Shown in pieces: positions 1 to 8,600 of a DNA stretch of 64,000 nucleotides (position 1 is the first letter of the stretch; each line of letters opens with the position of its first letter). The stretch covers positions 3,497,001-3,561,000 of the forward strand of contig CP000699.1 of assembly GCA_000016765.1 (NCBI GenBank), in the 5' to 3' direction. The notes beneath the pieces were generated by a model. It did not search any database and was not told the origin of the DNA. It worked only from the letters and a program-made list of their open reading frames with translations. This stretch comes from Rhizorhabdus wittichii RW1 (GTDB lineage Bacteria; Pseudomonadota; Alphaproteobacteria; Sphingomonadales; Sphingomonadaceae). The translations under genes and the position numbers were made by a program.

Positions 1-67
1 GCGCGTTTCGCCGCGCTTCCGCGGGCCGAAGGCTTGCCGCTACGGCAGGGCCGCGTCCCTGCGGAGC

Positions 68-174
68 CTAGAGCGATTTCTAGGCAGATGGATACATCTG
101 CCGACTCGGAAATCGCGGTAAAACAACAATCTAGAGCGGCCGATCCGATGCGATCGGATCGTGAATCGCTCTAG
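68..174 (+). repeat. 107-bp palindromic dispersed element, copy 1
   Basis: The element begins CTAGAGCGATT and ends AATCGCTCTAG, a perfect 11-bp terminal inverted repeat. Inside are two nested hairpins: GGCAGATG...CATCTGCC within GATTTC...GAAATC, and CGATCCGAT...ATCGGATCG. Nearly identical copies lie at 1451-1557 and, inverted, at 39434-39540. A shortened copy lies at 13562-13622. There is no coding capacity, so it is a MITE- or REP-like element. Read on the minus strand, the right half forms a long hairpin followed by ATTGTTGTTTTA, which resembles an intrinsic terminator. Confidence 0.9.
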
Positions 175-332
175 GTAAAAATCCGGGGAAGCGGCCCCTG
201 GTCGCGGATTATAGCGATGGCCCCGCCGCTGCCTTCCGCGATTCCGAGCGCGTCGTTCGCCGCCATGGGTCCGTGCATGGCATCGATCGACAGTAATGGC
301 TGCGATTCTGGAATGGGGATCGGCTCCGCCAT
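171..332 (-). CDS. possible 53-residue small protein, unknown
   Basis: A short open frame runs from an ATG at 332 to a TAG at 171-173, where the stop lies in the terminal CTAG of the dispersed element. The product would start MAEPIPIPESQP and contains no hydrophobic segment or motif I recognise. Codons are GC-rich at third positions, but no convincing Shine-Dalgarno precedes the ATG. An in-frame TAA about 30 bp upstream of the ATG blocks any long extension. The support is positional: in every other copy of the element the same CTAG end supplies the stop of a more convincing reading frame. It could equally be non-coding. Confidence 0.25.
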   Translation of the reverse strand: MAEPIPIPESQPLLSIDAMHGPMAANDALGIAEGSGGAIAIIRDQGPLPRIFT

Positions 333-664
333 CTGTTGATATATGTTAACTTTTGTAAATTAATTTCAAAAACTGATCCAAGATTTATCGTTTATAACAA
401 AAATTGGGTAAAGACCCTCGGGATGCCGGCTAAGTATGTCCGAAATATGGGCTCTCGCGACGGTCATATTCGATATCATGATGCTTCGGGACTTCGACAT
501 ATCTGTTGAAGCGGTGCTTTGTTGCGACGAAAGTCGTAGAAAATTTCGGAGACGAAACGACTTTATGTGGATTTTTTGTTGATCGCGCGCTCTCTTAGGA
601 TAAGTATCTATAAACGCAGGGCTTTTGGGAAAGATGCTATGAAGCGCGGGGGCGCGGGCATGCG
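333..664 (+). other. AT-rich intergenic stretch before the response regulator
   Basis: About 330 bp of clearly lower GC than the rest of the window, with runs such as GTAAATTAATTTC and GATATATGTTAAC. It lies between the small minus-strand frame and the regulator at 665. Promoter elements are expected here but none can be assigned with confidence. A minus-strand frame of about 100 codons crosses it (366-674) but overlaps the regulator start and has no recognisable content, so I do not call it. Confidence 0.4.
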
Positions 665-1291
665 ATGACCGCACGGCGGATCATCCATATCGTCGATGAC
701 GAGGCGATCGTGCGCGCCTCGATCGTCAGCCTCGTGCAGGCGCACGGCCCGTTCGAATGCCGCGAATATGCCGATGGAGAGGCGTGCCTCGCCGTGATCG
801 ACGCCATCGAGCCGGGATGCGTGGTGCTCGACCTTCAGCTCGACGAGGTCGGTGGGTCGAAGCTGATCCGCGCCCTCGCCGAGCGGCAGGACCGGTTCCG
901 GATGGTCGTCGTCACCGGCCTCAGCGATCTCGCCACCGCGATCGAGGCATTCCGCCTCGGCGCGGTCGACTTCCTCCACAAGCCCTATGAGATGCGCGCG
1001 CTGCTCGACGCGATCGACCGGGGCTTCCACCTGCTCGAACAAGGCGGCGAGCCGCCTGCGCTGGTGGCCGAGGCGAGGGCGAGGCTCGCGCGCCTCACGC
1101 CGGACGAAGCCAGGGTGCTGGCGCTGTTGATCCAGGGCGGGACCAACCAGGACATCGCCCGGATGCTGGGCGTCGATTCGCGCAAGGTGCAGATCGATCG
1201 CGCCCGCGCGCTGGCCGCGATCGACGCGCCGTCGATCCTGGCCGCGATCCGCACCGCCGCGATCGCCGGCTGGCCGCCCGCCGCCGGCTGA
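665..1291 (+). CDS. FixJ/NarL-type two-component response regulator
   Basis: A 208-residue DNA-binding response regulator. The receiver domain (about residues 5-120) has the acidic pair D11/D12, phospho-acceptor D56 in VVLDLQL, T84 and K106 in HKPY, so it should be phosphorylatable. The C-terminal part (about 138-195) is a LuxR/FixJ-type helix-turn-helix containing LTPDEARVLALLIQGGTNQDIA. That arrangement is typical of FixJ/TodT-like regulators acting on sigma70 promoters. No sensor kinase is adjacent on the right and the left neighbour lies outside the window, so the partner is unknown. The last residues, after the HTH, are Ala/Ile-rich. A REP pair follows directly. Confidence 0.9.
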   Translation: MTARRIIHIVDDEAIVRASIVSLVQAHGPFECREYADGEACLAVIDAIEPGCVVLDLQLDEVGGSKLIRALAERQDRFRMVVVTGLSDLATAIEAFRLGAVDFLHKPYEMRALLDAIDRGFHLLEQGGEPPALVAEARARLARLTPDEARVLALLIQGGTNQDIARMLGVDSRKVQIDRARALAAIDAPSILAAIRTAAIAGWPPAAG

Positions 1292-1311
1292 AGCACCCAA
1301 CCCCGCCTCCT

Positions 1312-1408
1312 CGTCATCCCGGCGAAAGCCGGGATCTCCCTTGCCCTTTCCATCCTTCCCGCATGAACGACGAAGAGAAGGGAGATCCTGGCTTCCGCCA
1401 GGATGACG
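1312..1408. repeat. inverted REP pair A (REPIN-like)
   Basis: CGTCATCCCGGCGAAAGCCGGGATCTCCC is followed, after about 40 bp, by the inverted form GGGAGATCC...GGATGAC. The two half-units can pair to form a long cruciform. The same unit occurs as inverted pairs at 15146-15239 and 50596-50685, with diverged forms at 33725-33816, 58554-58644 and 26963-27061. It sits between the 3' ends of two convergent genes. Confidence 0.85.
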
Positions 1409-1450
1409 GAGAGGATCGGGCCGAATGCCGATCCTCTCCAGGCTATTGTC

Positions 1451-1557
1451 TTGGAGCGATTTCTAGGCAGATGGAAACATCTGCCGACTCGGAAATCGCG
1501 GTAAAACAACAATCTAGAGCGGCCGATCCGATGCAATCGGATCGTGAACCGCTCTAG
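1451..1557 (+). repeat. 107-bp palindromic dispersed element, copy 2
   Basis: Same architecture and length as copy 1, with a few substitutions, including two near the left terminus (TTGG in place of CTAG). The intact right-end CTAG overlaps the TAG stop of the minus-strand TonB receptor (1554-1556). Read from that gene, the transcript would run stop codon, 9-bp outer stem CTAGAGCGG/CCGCTCTAG, 9-bp inner stem CGATCCGAT/ATCGGATCG, then ATTGTTGTTTTA. This has the form of an intrinsic terminator. Confidence 0.9.
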
Positions 1558-3425
1558 TAGCGGAAGCGGACACCGGCTGTCGCCGCCCGGCCGAGCTGGC
1601 CATAGCCGGCGGCGGTCTGGTAGCGCTCGTCGAACAGATTCTCGATCCGGCCGTAGAGCTCGATCGCCTCGGTCAGCGGCAGCGCCGCGCGCAGGTCGAC
1701 GAGCACATAGTCGCCGAGCCGGTTGCGGTTGGCGGCATCGTCGAAGCTGCGCGAGACATGGGTGATCGTGGCGCCCGTGGTCAGGCCGAACGGCCAGCGA
1801 TAGTCGCCGGTCACGTTCACCGTCTGGCGCGGCCGCCGGGCGAGCTGGCGGCCGAAATTGGGATCGGTCCGCTCGCGGTTGCGGGCGTTGGTGAAGCTGT
1901 AGTTCGCGGTGAACAGCAGCTCGCTGGTCGGCGCGATGCGCAGCTCGGCCTCGACGCCGCGCGCCCGCGCCCGCGCGATATTGGCGTAGGTGAAGGTGCC
2001 CAGGTCGAAGTCGATCAGGTTGGTCGTGTTGCGCTGGAACCAGGTCGCGCGCAGCTCGACCGCCTCGCTGATCAGCTTCTGGGCGATGCCGGCGTCCCAG
2101 CCCTTGGCCTTTTCGGGCCGCAGGTCGCGGAAGCCGTAGTCGCCGTAGAGCTGGTAGAGCGACGGCGCCTTGAAGCCCTCGCCATAGCTGGCGCGGAGGG
2201 TGGTCGATCCCCCGTTCGGCGAATAAGCGAGGTCGGCGCTGGCCGTCGTCGCGTCGCCGAACTGGCTGTGGTCGTCGTAGCGGACCCCGGCGCCGAGGTT
2301 GAGGCCCTCGATCGGCCGGGCGTGGAGGTCGAGATAGGCGCTGTCGATGTTCGCCTTGGCGCGCGCCGTCACCGGCGGGCCGAAATAGGCGCTGATCGTG
2401 CGGAGCTTCTCCTCCTGATGCTCGGCGCCGAAGGTGGCCCGGACGAGCCCCAACTCGGCGATGCCCTGATATTCGAAGCGCAGGTTGCGCCCGCGCGCGT
2501 CGAAATTCTTCACCGGAGCCGCCGCCGGGTCGTAGCTGTCGCGGTCGATCCGGGTGAAGGCGGCGGCGAAGCGGTTGCGGAAGCGGCCGTCGAACAGGTT
2601 GGCGTTGAGCCCGGCATAGCCGACGATCTGCTGCTGGCGCTGATATTCGTCGGTGTCGGCGAGGGTGTAGTTCGGCGCCGGGAAGCCGTCGAGGTCGACC
2701 TTGCTCTTCGTATAGAAGCCGCGCAGGTCGAGCGAGAGCTGCTCGGTCAGCTCGGTCGTCGTCTTGAGATGCGCGCCGAACAGGTGATAGCCGTCCTTCT
2801 CCGTGCCGCTGTCGGCGACCGAGATGCCGTCGGTGGTCAGGTAGCCCGCGCCGGCGCTGATCGCGGTCGGGCCGACCTTGCCGCTGACCGCGCCCGACAG
2901 GCGGCCGGTCTCGTAGCGGCCATATTCGCCGGTCGCCCGCACCTCGAACCGGTCGGTCGGCTCGCGGGTGATCAGGTTGATCACGCCGCCGATCGCCTGG
3001 CTGCCCCACAGCACCGACTGCGGCCCGCGCAGCACCTCGATCCGCTCGAGATTGTCGGTCAGCAGGTCGGCGAAGTTGAAGCCGCCGCCCGGCGCCGACG
3101 GGTCATTGAGCTTGATCCCGTCGATCAGCGCCACCGTCTGGTCCGACTGGGCGCCGCGGATGAACACGCTGGTGATGGTGCCGAGGCCGCCGTTGCGCTG
3201 GATCGTCACGCCCGGCAGCGTCCGCAGCAGATCGGCGAGCGGCACGGTCTGGCGCTGCTCGATCGTGGCGGCGTCGATCACCGAGATCGACTTGCCGACC
3301 TCGGACAGCTTCGTCTCGGTGCGGGTGGCGGTGACGACGATGCTGTCGGCGTCGGCCTCCTCGGCGTGGGCCGTGCCCGGCAATATCGCCAGGGCCGCGA
3401 TCAGCGATGTGGTGAAAGTCCGCAT
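1554..3425 (-). CDS. btuB: TonB-dependent vitamin B12-type receptor
   Basis: A 623-residue outer-membrane receptor for cobalamin uptake, energised by TonB. A signal peptide (ending about A20, TAHA) is followed by a TonB-box-like DSIVVTATR segment, a plug domain (about 30-150, with IRGAQSDQT and LRGPQSVLWG) and a 22-strand barrel ending in the aromatic C-terminus VRFRY. The ATG at 3425 is preceded by GGGAGG at good spacing. The frame can be read far upstream, but only through the riboswitch. B12 specificity comes mainly from the cobalamin riboswitch in its leader. No cobalamin biosynthesis genes adjoin. The stop codon lies in a dispersed repeat that may terminate transcription. Confidence 0.9.
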   Translation of the reverse strand: MRTFTTSLIAALAILPGTAHAEEADADSIVVTATRTETKLSEVGKSISVIDAATIEQRQTVPLADLLRTLPGVTIQRNGGLGTITSVFIRGAQSDQTVALIDGIKLNDPSAPGGGFNFADLLTDNLERIEVLRGPQSVLWGSQAIGGVINLITREPTDRFEVRATGEYGRYETGRLSGAVSGKVGPTAISAGAGYLTTDGISVADSGTEKDGYHLFGAHLKTTTELTEQLSLDLRGFYTKSKVDLDGFPAPNYTLADTDEYQRQQQIVGYAGLNANLFDGRFRNRFAAAFTRIDRDSYDPAAAPVKNFDARGRNLRFEYQGIAELGLVRATFGAEHQEEKLRTISAYFGPPVTARAKANIDSAYLDLHARPIEGLNLGAGVRYDDHSQFGDATTASADLAYSPNGGSTTLRASYGEGFKAPSLYQLYGDYGFRDLRPEKAKGWDAGIAQKLISEAVELRATWFQRNTTNLIDFDLGTFTYANIARARARGVEAELRIAPTSELLFTANYSFTNARNRERTDPNFGRQLARRPRQTVNVTGDYRWPFGLTTGATITHVSRSFDDAANRNRLGDYVLVDLRAALPLTEAIELYGRIENLFDERYQTAAGYGQLGRAATAGVRFRY

Positions 3426-3569
3426 TATGTCCTCCCATGGATCAATCCATCGGGGCCGGACGCACGGCTTCGGAAACGCCCCGCGCGCACGACCCCTGTC
3501 GGCGTCGTCACGCGAGGTTTTCGCCTCGATCATGTGGTGCACCCCGCCCGCATGATGGAACGACCGCGA

Positions 3570-3745
3570 CGGGCAGGTCTCCTGGCTCTCGGGTCGTCGC
3601 GTCTCGTCCGGCCTTCCCGGATGCCGGAGCATCCAGTGACGCGGGATGGACGATCGCTCGCCGATCACAGTTGCGGGGGCAGCTTCGGCTTGCGGGACGA
3701 TCCCGCTTCCGAATTCCCTTTGATCCCGTTTCCGGGAACCTGTCG
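3570..3745 (-). promoter_or_regulatory. cobalamin (adenosylcobalamin) riboswitch
   Basis: On the minus strand the leader contains the class hallmarks in order: GGTTCCCGG, AAAGGGAA, AAGCCGAAGCTGCCCCCGCAACTGTGA, the GTCACTGG segment, GGGAAGGCC, and the B12-box-like GAGAGCCAGGAGACCTGCC close to the 3' end. It lies about 145 nt upstream of the receptor start. B12 binding would be expected to repress expression. Exact ends are approximate. Confidence 0.93.
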
Positions 3746-3925
3746 CGCCGTGCGCTTTAGGGTCCAAACCCACGGATCGCAAGGGCCGTGACGGAGCGCA
3801 CATGCCCGGCGGGGCAGGCCAAGCTATTGAGGCGCCTCCACATAGGGCGATGACATGGATGTCAAAGCCGGATATGAGGATGCCGAGACGATGGGGATCG
3901 TCGCTAAGGGGTACAGGGGGCATTT

Positions 3926-5695
3926 TTGCGTAGCTCGCTCTTCTCGACGGCCGTCGCCACGGCCTTGCTCGCCGCATCGTCTTCGCAGATCGCCCTGGCG
4001 CAGATCGTCGCGCCCGGCACCGGGCAGCAGATCGCGCCCGGCCGCGACGAGCTCCAGGACAGGACCCGCCAGCAGCCGGCGGCCCCGTCGCGCCTCAAGA
4101 TCGAAGGCGACATCGAGCGCGCGCCCTGCGCGCTCGACTCGCCCGCTTATGCGAACCTCAGGGTCACGATCAACGAGGTCCAGTTCAACAACCTCCAGGG
4201 CGTCAGCCCGGAGGAGCTTCGCGAGTCCTACGCCTCGCTGCTCGGCGCCGACCGGCCGGTCAGCACGATCTGCACGATCCGCGACGCCGCCGCGACCGCG
4301 CTGCGCCGCAAGGGCTATCTCGCCGCGGTGCTGGTGCCGGTGCAGAAGATCGAGGACGGCGTCGTCCGGTTCGAGGTGCTGTTCGCCAAGGTCGTCCAGG
4401 TCCGGGTGCGCGGCGAGGCCGGCAATGCCGAGACGGTGCTGGCCTCCTACCTGTCGCACCTGACCGAGGAGAAGGTGTTCAACCGCTATGTCGCCGAGCG
4501 CTACCTGCTGCTCGCGCGCGACATGCCGGGCTATGAGGTCCGCCTCGTGCTCAAGCCCGCCGGCACCGCGCCGGGCGAGCTGATCGGCGAGGTCAGCGTC
4601 ATCCACACCCCGATCGAGGTCAATGCGAGCCTCCAGAATTTCTCGGCGCGCAGCTCGGGCCGCTGGACCGGCGCGGTGCAGGCGCAGGTCTATGGCCTGC
4701 TCGGCGCCGACCGGCTGACCGCCTCGGTGTCGAGCACCGCCGACTTCAAGGAGCAGCAGGTCGTCCAGCTCGGCTATGAGACGAAGCTGGGTGGCGAGGG
4801 GCTGACGGTCGCGGGCAACTTCACCTATGCCTGGTCGAAGCCCGACGTGCGGATACCGGGCTTCCCCGGCCTCGACCTGACCGCGCGGACGCTGTTCGCG
4901 ACCGGGGAGCTGCGCTATCCGCTGATCCGGACGCAGCGCTTCAGCCTGGTCGGCGCGGCCGGCATGGACTTCGTCAACCAGACGGTGCGGTTCGCCGGCC
5001 AGGACCTGACCCGCGACCGGCTGCGCGTCGGCTTCCTCCGCCTCGACATGGACATGGGCGACGTGCCCGAGGGACGCGCGCCGACCTGGCGCGCCTCGGG
5101 CACGCTCGAATTCCGCCAGGGGCTCGACCTGTTCGACGCCTCGCCGCGCCCGCGCTTCCCGCTGCCGACGGTTCGTCCGGCGCGGACCGACGGCGATCCG
5201 ACCTCCAGCCTGATCCGCGGATCGGCCGCGATCGAATATAATCTCGGCAAGGGCTTCTGGTTCGCGGCGCTGCCGCGCTTCCAATATGCCTTCGATCCGT
5301 TGTTCAGCTTCGAGGAATTCTCGGCCGGCAACTATTCGATCGGCCGCGGCTACGACCCTGGCACGATCATCGGCGACAGCGGCCTGGGCAGCGGCTTCGA
5401 GCTGCGCCTGCCGCGCTTCCAGCCGCTCGAGAAGACCCATCTGGCGGTGCAGCCCTTCGTCTTCACCGACCTCGCCTGGGTCTGGAACAAGCGCAACGCC
5501 TTCACTTTCCCGCTGCCGGCGAACCCCAATTTCCTCGCTTCGGCGGGCGGCGGCTTCCGCGCGGTGCTCGACAACCGCTTCCGGATCGAGGGCACGGTCG
5601 CGGTGCCGCTCAAGGCGGCGGGTCTGCAGACCCACAACCATGATCCGCGTTTCCTCGTATCTCTGGTGACCAAGCTCTGGCCGTGGGGCAATTGA
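3926..5695 (+). CDS. TpsB/FhaC-family two-partner secretion transporter
   Basis: A 589-residue outer-membrane translocator of a type Vb (two-partner) secretion system, expected to export the product of the next gene. A signal peptide (about 1-25, ending IALAQ) is followed by a POTRA segment (about 80-165, VTINEVQFNNLQG...RRKGYLAAVL) and a C-terminal barrel. The L6 lid motif of Omp85/TpsB proteins is visible as GRGYDPG near residue 473. The start is a TTG preceded by AGGGGG, because an in-frame TAA at 3905-3907 excludes a longer form. The stop is 2 bp before the ATG of the exoprotein gene, so the two are co-translated. The length is normal for the family. Confidence 0.9.
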   Translation: MRSSLFSTAVATALLAASSSQIALAQIVAPGTGQQIAPGRDELQDRTRQQPAAPSRLKIEGDIERAPCALDSPAYANLRVTINEVQFNNLQGVSPEELRESYASLLGADRPVSTICTIRDAAATALRRKGYLAAVLVPVQKIEDGVVRFEVLFAKVVQVRVRGEAGNAETVLASYLSHLTEEKVFNRYVAERYLLLARDMPGYEVRLVLKPAGTAPGELIGEVSVIHTPIEVNASLQNFSARSSGRWTGAVQAQVYGLLGADRLTASVSSTADFKEQQVVQLGYETKLGGEGLTVAGNFTYAWSKPDVRIPGFPGLDLTARTLFATGELRYPLIRTQRFSLVGAAGMDFVNQTVRFAGQDLTRDRLRVGFLRLDMDMGDVPEGRAPTWRASGTLEFRQGLDLFDASPRPRFPLPTVRPARTDGDPTSSLIRGSAAIEYNLGKGFWFAALPRFQYAFDPLFSFEEFSAGNYSIGRGYDPGTIIGDSGLGSGFELRLPRFQPLEKTHLAVQPFVFTDLAWVWNKRNAFTFPLPANPNFLASAGGGFRAVLDNRFRIEGTVAVPLKAAGLQTHNHDPRFLVSLVTKLWPWGN

Positions 5696-5697
5696 CC

Positions 5698-8600
5698 ATG
5701 CGTAGCAGCGTTTCCGACATCTTCGCCGCCGAGCGGCGCCGCCAGCGGTCGATGCCGCGCACGATGACCTCGATGGCGGTGCTCGCCACCGTCCTCGCCA
5801 TGCCGGTCAAGGAAAGCCTCGCGGCGAACAGCTACGGCTTCCTGGGCATCCCGGACGGCTGCGTGACCGCGACCTGCTCGGGCACCGGCTACACCATCGA
5901 CCGGACCTTCGCGACGAGCACCGACACGGTGACGGTCAACGCGCCTTCCGCGCTCATCACCTGGGTCCCCAACGACACCAACGGCGGCACCGCCTCCGTC
6001 CAGGACGCGATCAACTTCCTGCCCTCCGGCAACACCGTCAACTATGTCGCCAATGGCGCTTTGCCCAACGGCGAATATACGATCCTCAACCGGATCGTTC
6101 CCCAGCCCAACGCCGACGGCCGGTCGATCGCGCTGAACGGCACGATCACCACCGACACCGCGAAGGGCAATGTCTGGTTCTACAGCCCCAACGGCATCGT
6201 CGTCGGTTCCACCGCCTCGTTCGATGTCGGCGGCCTTCTCCTGACGACGTCGAACATCACCGCCGGCAACGTGACGCTCGATGGCGACGGCTACGTCACC
6301 GCGGTCAACACCCAGACCAGCATCGCCGGCGCGGCGGTCACGATCCAGTCGGGCGCCGACATCACGGCCGGCAATTATTTCGGCATCCTCGCGCCGAAGA
6401 TCGATCAGGGCGGCTCCGTCGAATCGGATGGCGGCATCGCCTATATCTCGGCGGAGCAGGCGAAGCTGTCGATCGACGACGCGAGCGGCCTGTTCGACAT
6501 CGAGGTCGGGGTCGGTGCCGACTCGATGGGCGGCATCCTCCACGGCGGCACCAGCCGGGGCGTGATCGCCACCGCCGACGGCCTCGTCCACCCGATCTAT
6601 TTCGTCGCGGTGCCGAAGAACGACGCGATTTCGATGCTGCTCGGCGGCAATATCGGCTTCCAGGTGGCGCAGGGCGCGGAAGCCACCGAGCACGGCATCG
6701 TCCTGTCGGCCGGTCGCGACATCGCCTTCGGGTCGCTCAATGCGGGCGGCGGCCTCTCCCAGGGGGCTGGCACCGGATCGGTCAGCATTTCCGGCCTGCC
6801 GACGCTCAACGCCGGCACCCTCATCCAGGCGGGCGTTCCGCTGACCGTCTCCGGCAACGTGCAGATCGCGGCCAATGGTGCGCCCGTCACCATCGACGCG
6901 GCGAGCGACATCAACTTCACCGGCACCGTTTCGATCGATACCTCCGTCCTCGGCAATCCCGTCGCCCCGGTGCAGGGCGGCGCGATCTCGCTCCTCGCGC
7001 AGGGCGGCACGATCGACTTCGGCAGCGACGTCACGCTGCTGGCGAACGCCCAGGCTTTCGACGAGCAGAACGGCACCGGCGGCGCGATCCTGATCTCCGC
7101 GCTGGGACCGAACAGCGGGATCGCCTTCCATGGCGGCCTCACCGGGGCGGCGGACGGCAATGGCGGCCTGCCCAGTTCGGTCGGTGATGGCGGCGACGGC
7201 TTCGGCGGCACCATCCTGGTCACCGCCGGCGGCGGCGGATCGATCACCGCCGACACCGGCATGAGCCTGACGGCGGTCGGCCGGGGTGGCGAGACCTTTG
7301 AGGGCACGGGCGGCAACGGCCAGGGCGGCTCCGTCGCGCTGGTCGCCAATCCCGGCGGCACCATCACCGTGCCGCAGGGCTCGATCACCCTCGACGCGAG
7401 CTCGGTCGGCGGCAATGTGTATCAGACGGGCACCGGCGGCAACGCCCTGTCGGTGCTGCCCGGCAGCGGTTCGCCGAAGGCCTATGTCGCGTTGCAGGCC
7501 AATGGCGGCGTGATCGACCTTGGCAGCGACCAGGTTCCGGTCGATCTCTACCTGCGCGCCAACGGCACGGCCGGAGACGGTCCGACCGGCGGCACCGCCC
7601 ATGGCGGCGCCATCGAGATATTGGCGTCGGGCGCGGGCGGCGGCATCAACGCCAACAGCGCGGTGAGCGCCCAGGCCTATGCCCGGGTCGGCAGCGACGG
7701 CAGCTTCGGCGGCGGCAACGCCACCGGCGGCCTGTTCAACATGGTGTCGAGCGGTGGCTTGATCACCCTCAATTCGCTCGATGCCCAGGTCTATGGCCAG
7801 GGCGGCGACAACAATAATAGCGGCGCGGGCGGCATCGGCACCGGCGGCAAGGCCTATATCGAGGCGCAGGGCGGCACGGCCCTCGCGATCGAGGGCAGCA
7901 CCTTTCTCGATGCGAGCGGCACCGGCGGGCAGGGCATAACGGCGGGCGGCGCCGGCACCGGCGGCGCCGCGCAGATCTTCGCCAATGGCGGGGACATCAC
8001 CCTGGGCGGCGGGCAGACCATCATCAACCTCGATGCGAGCGGCACCGGCGGCGGCAGCGAGGTCGACGGCCTTGGTTCCGGCGTCGGCGGCACCGGCACC
8101 GGCGGGGTCGCCGGCTTCGAGGCCAATGGCGCCACGCTTACCCTGGACGGCTCGGCGGTCGCCAATGCCAGCGGCACCGGCGGCAACGGCCGAACCGGCG
8201 GCAACGGTGTGGGCGGTCGTCCGCCGGGCCTGGAAACGCAGGATTATGATCCCTTCTACGGCGTCTATGCGCAGGCGAGCGACGGCGCGATCAACGCGAC
8301 GGTCAGCCTGACCCTGGTGGCGGACGGCTATGGCGGCAGTACTGCCTCCGACGGCTCCAATGTGGGGCATGCGGGCAACGGTACCGGCGGCTATGCCGAA
8401 ATGCTCGCCACCAACATCGGTGGCCCCACCTCCTTGGCGACGATCAGCGCCCCTTCGGTGCAGATGTCGGCGGCGGGCGCGGGCGGTCACGGCGGCGATC
8501 CCGGCGCGGACGGGGTCGGCAGCTCCGGCGGCGTCGGCCAGGGCGGCGTCGTCGTCATGGGCGCCTATGCCGGCCGGGGCCAGCTTTCGCTGGGTACCGT

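Noticed and set aside
366-674. Minus-strand frame of about 100 codons upstream of the response regulator
   Set aside because: It overlaps the start of the regulator, has mixed composition over an AT-rich promoter region and contains no recognisable domain or good ribosome site.
3425-3977. N-terminal extension of the B12 receptor through the upstream region
   Set aside because: The extension is encoded by the cobalamin riboswitch; a signal peptide and strong Shine-Dalgarno mark the ATG at 3425.
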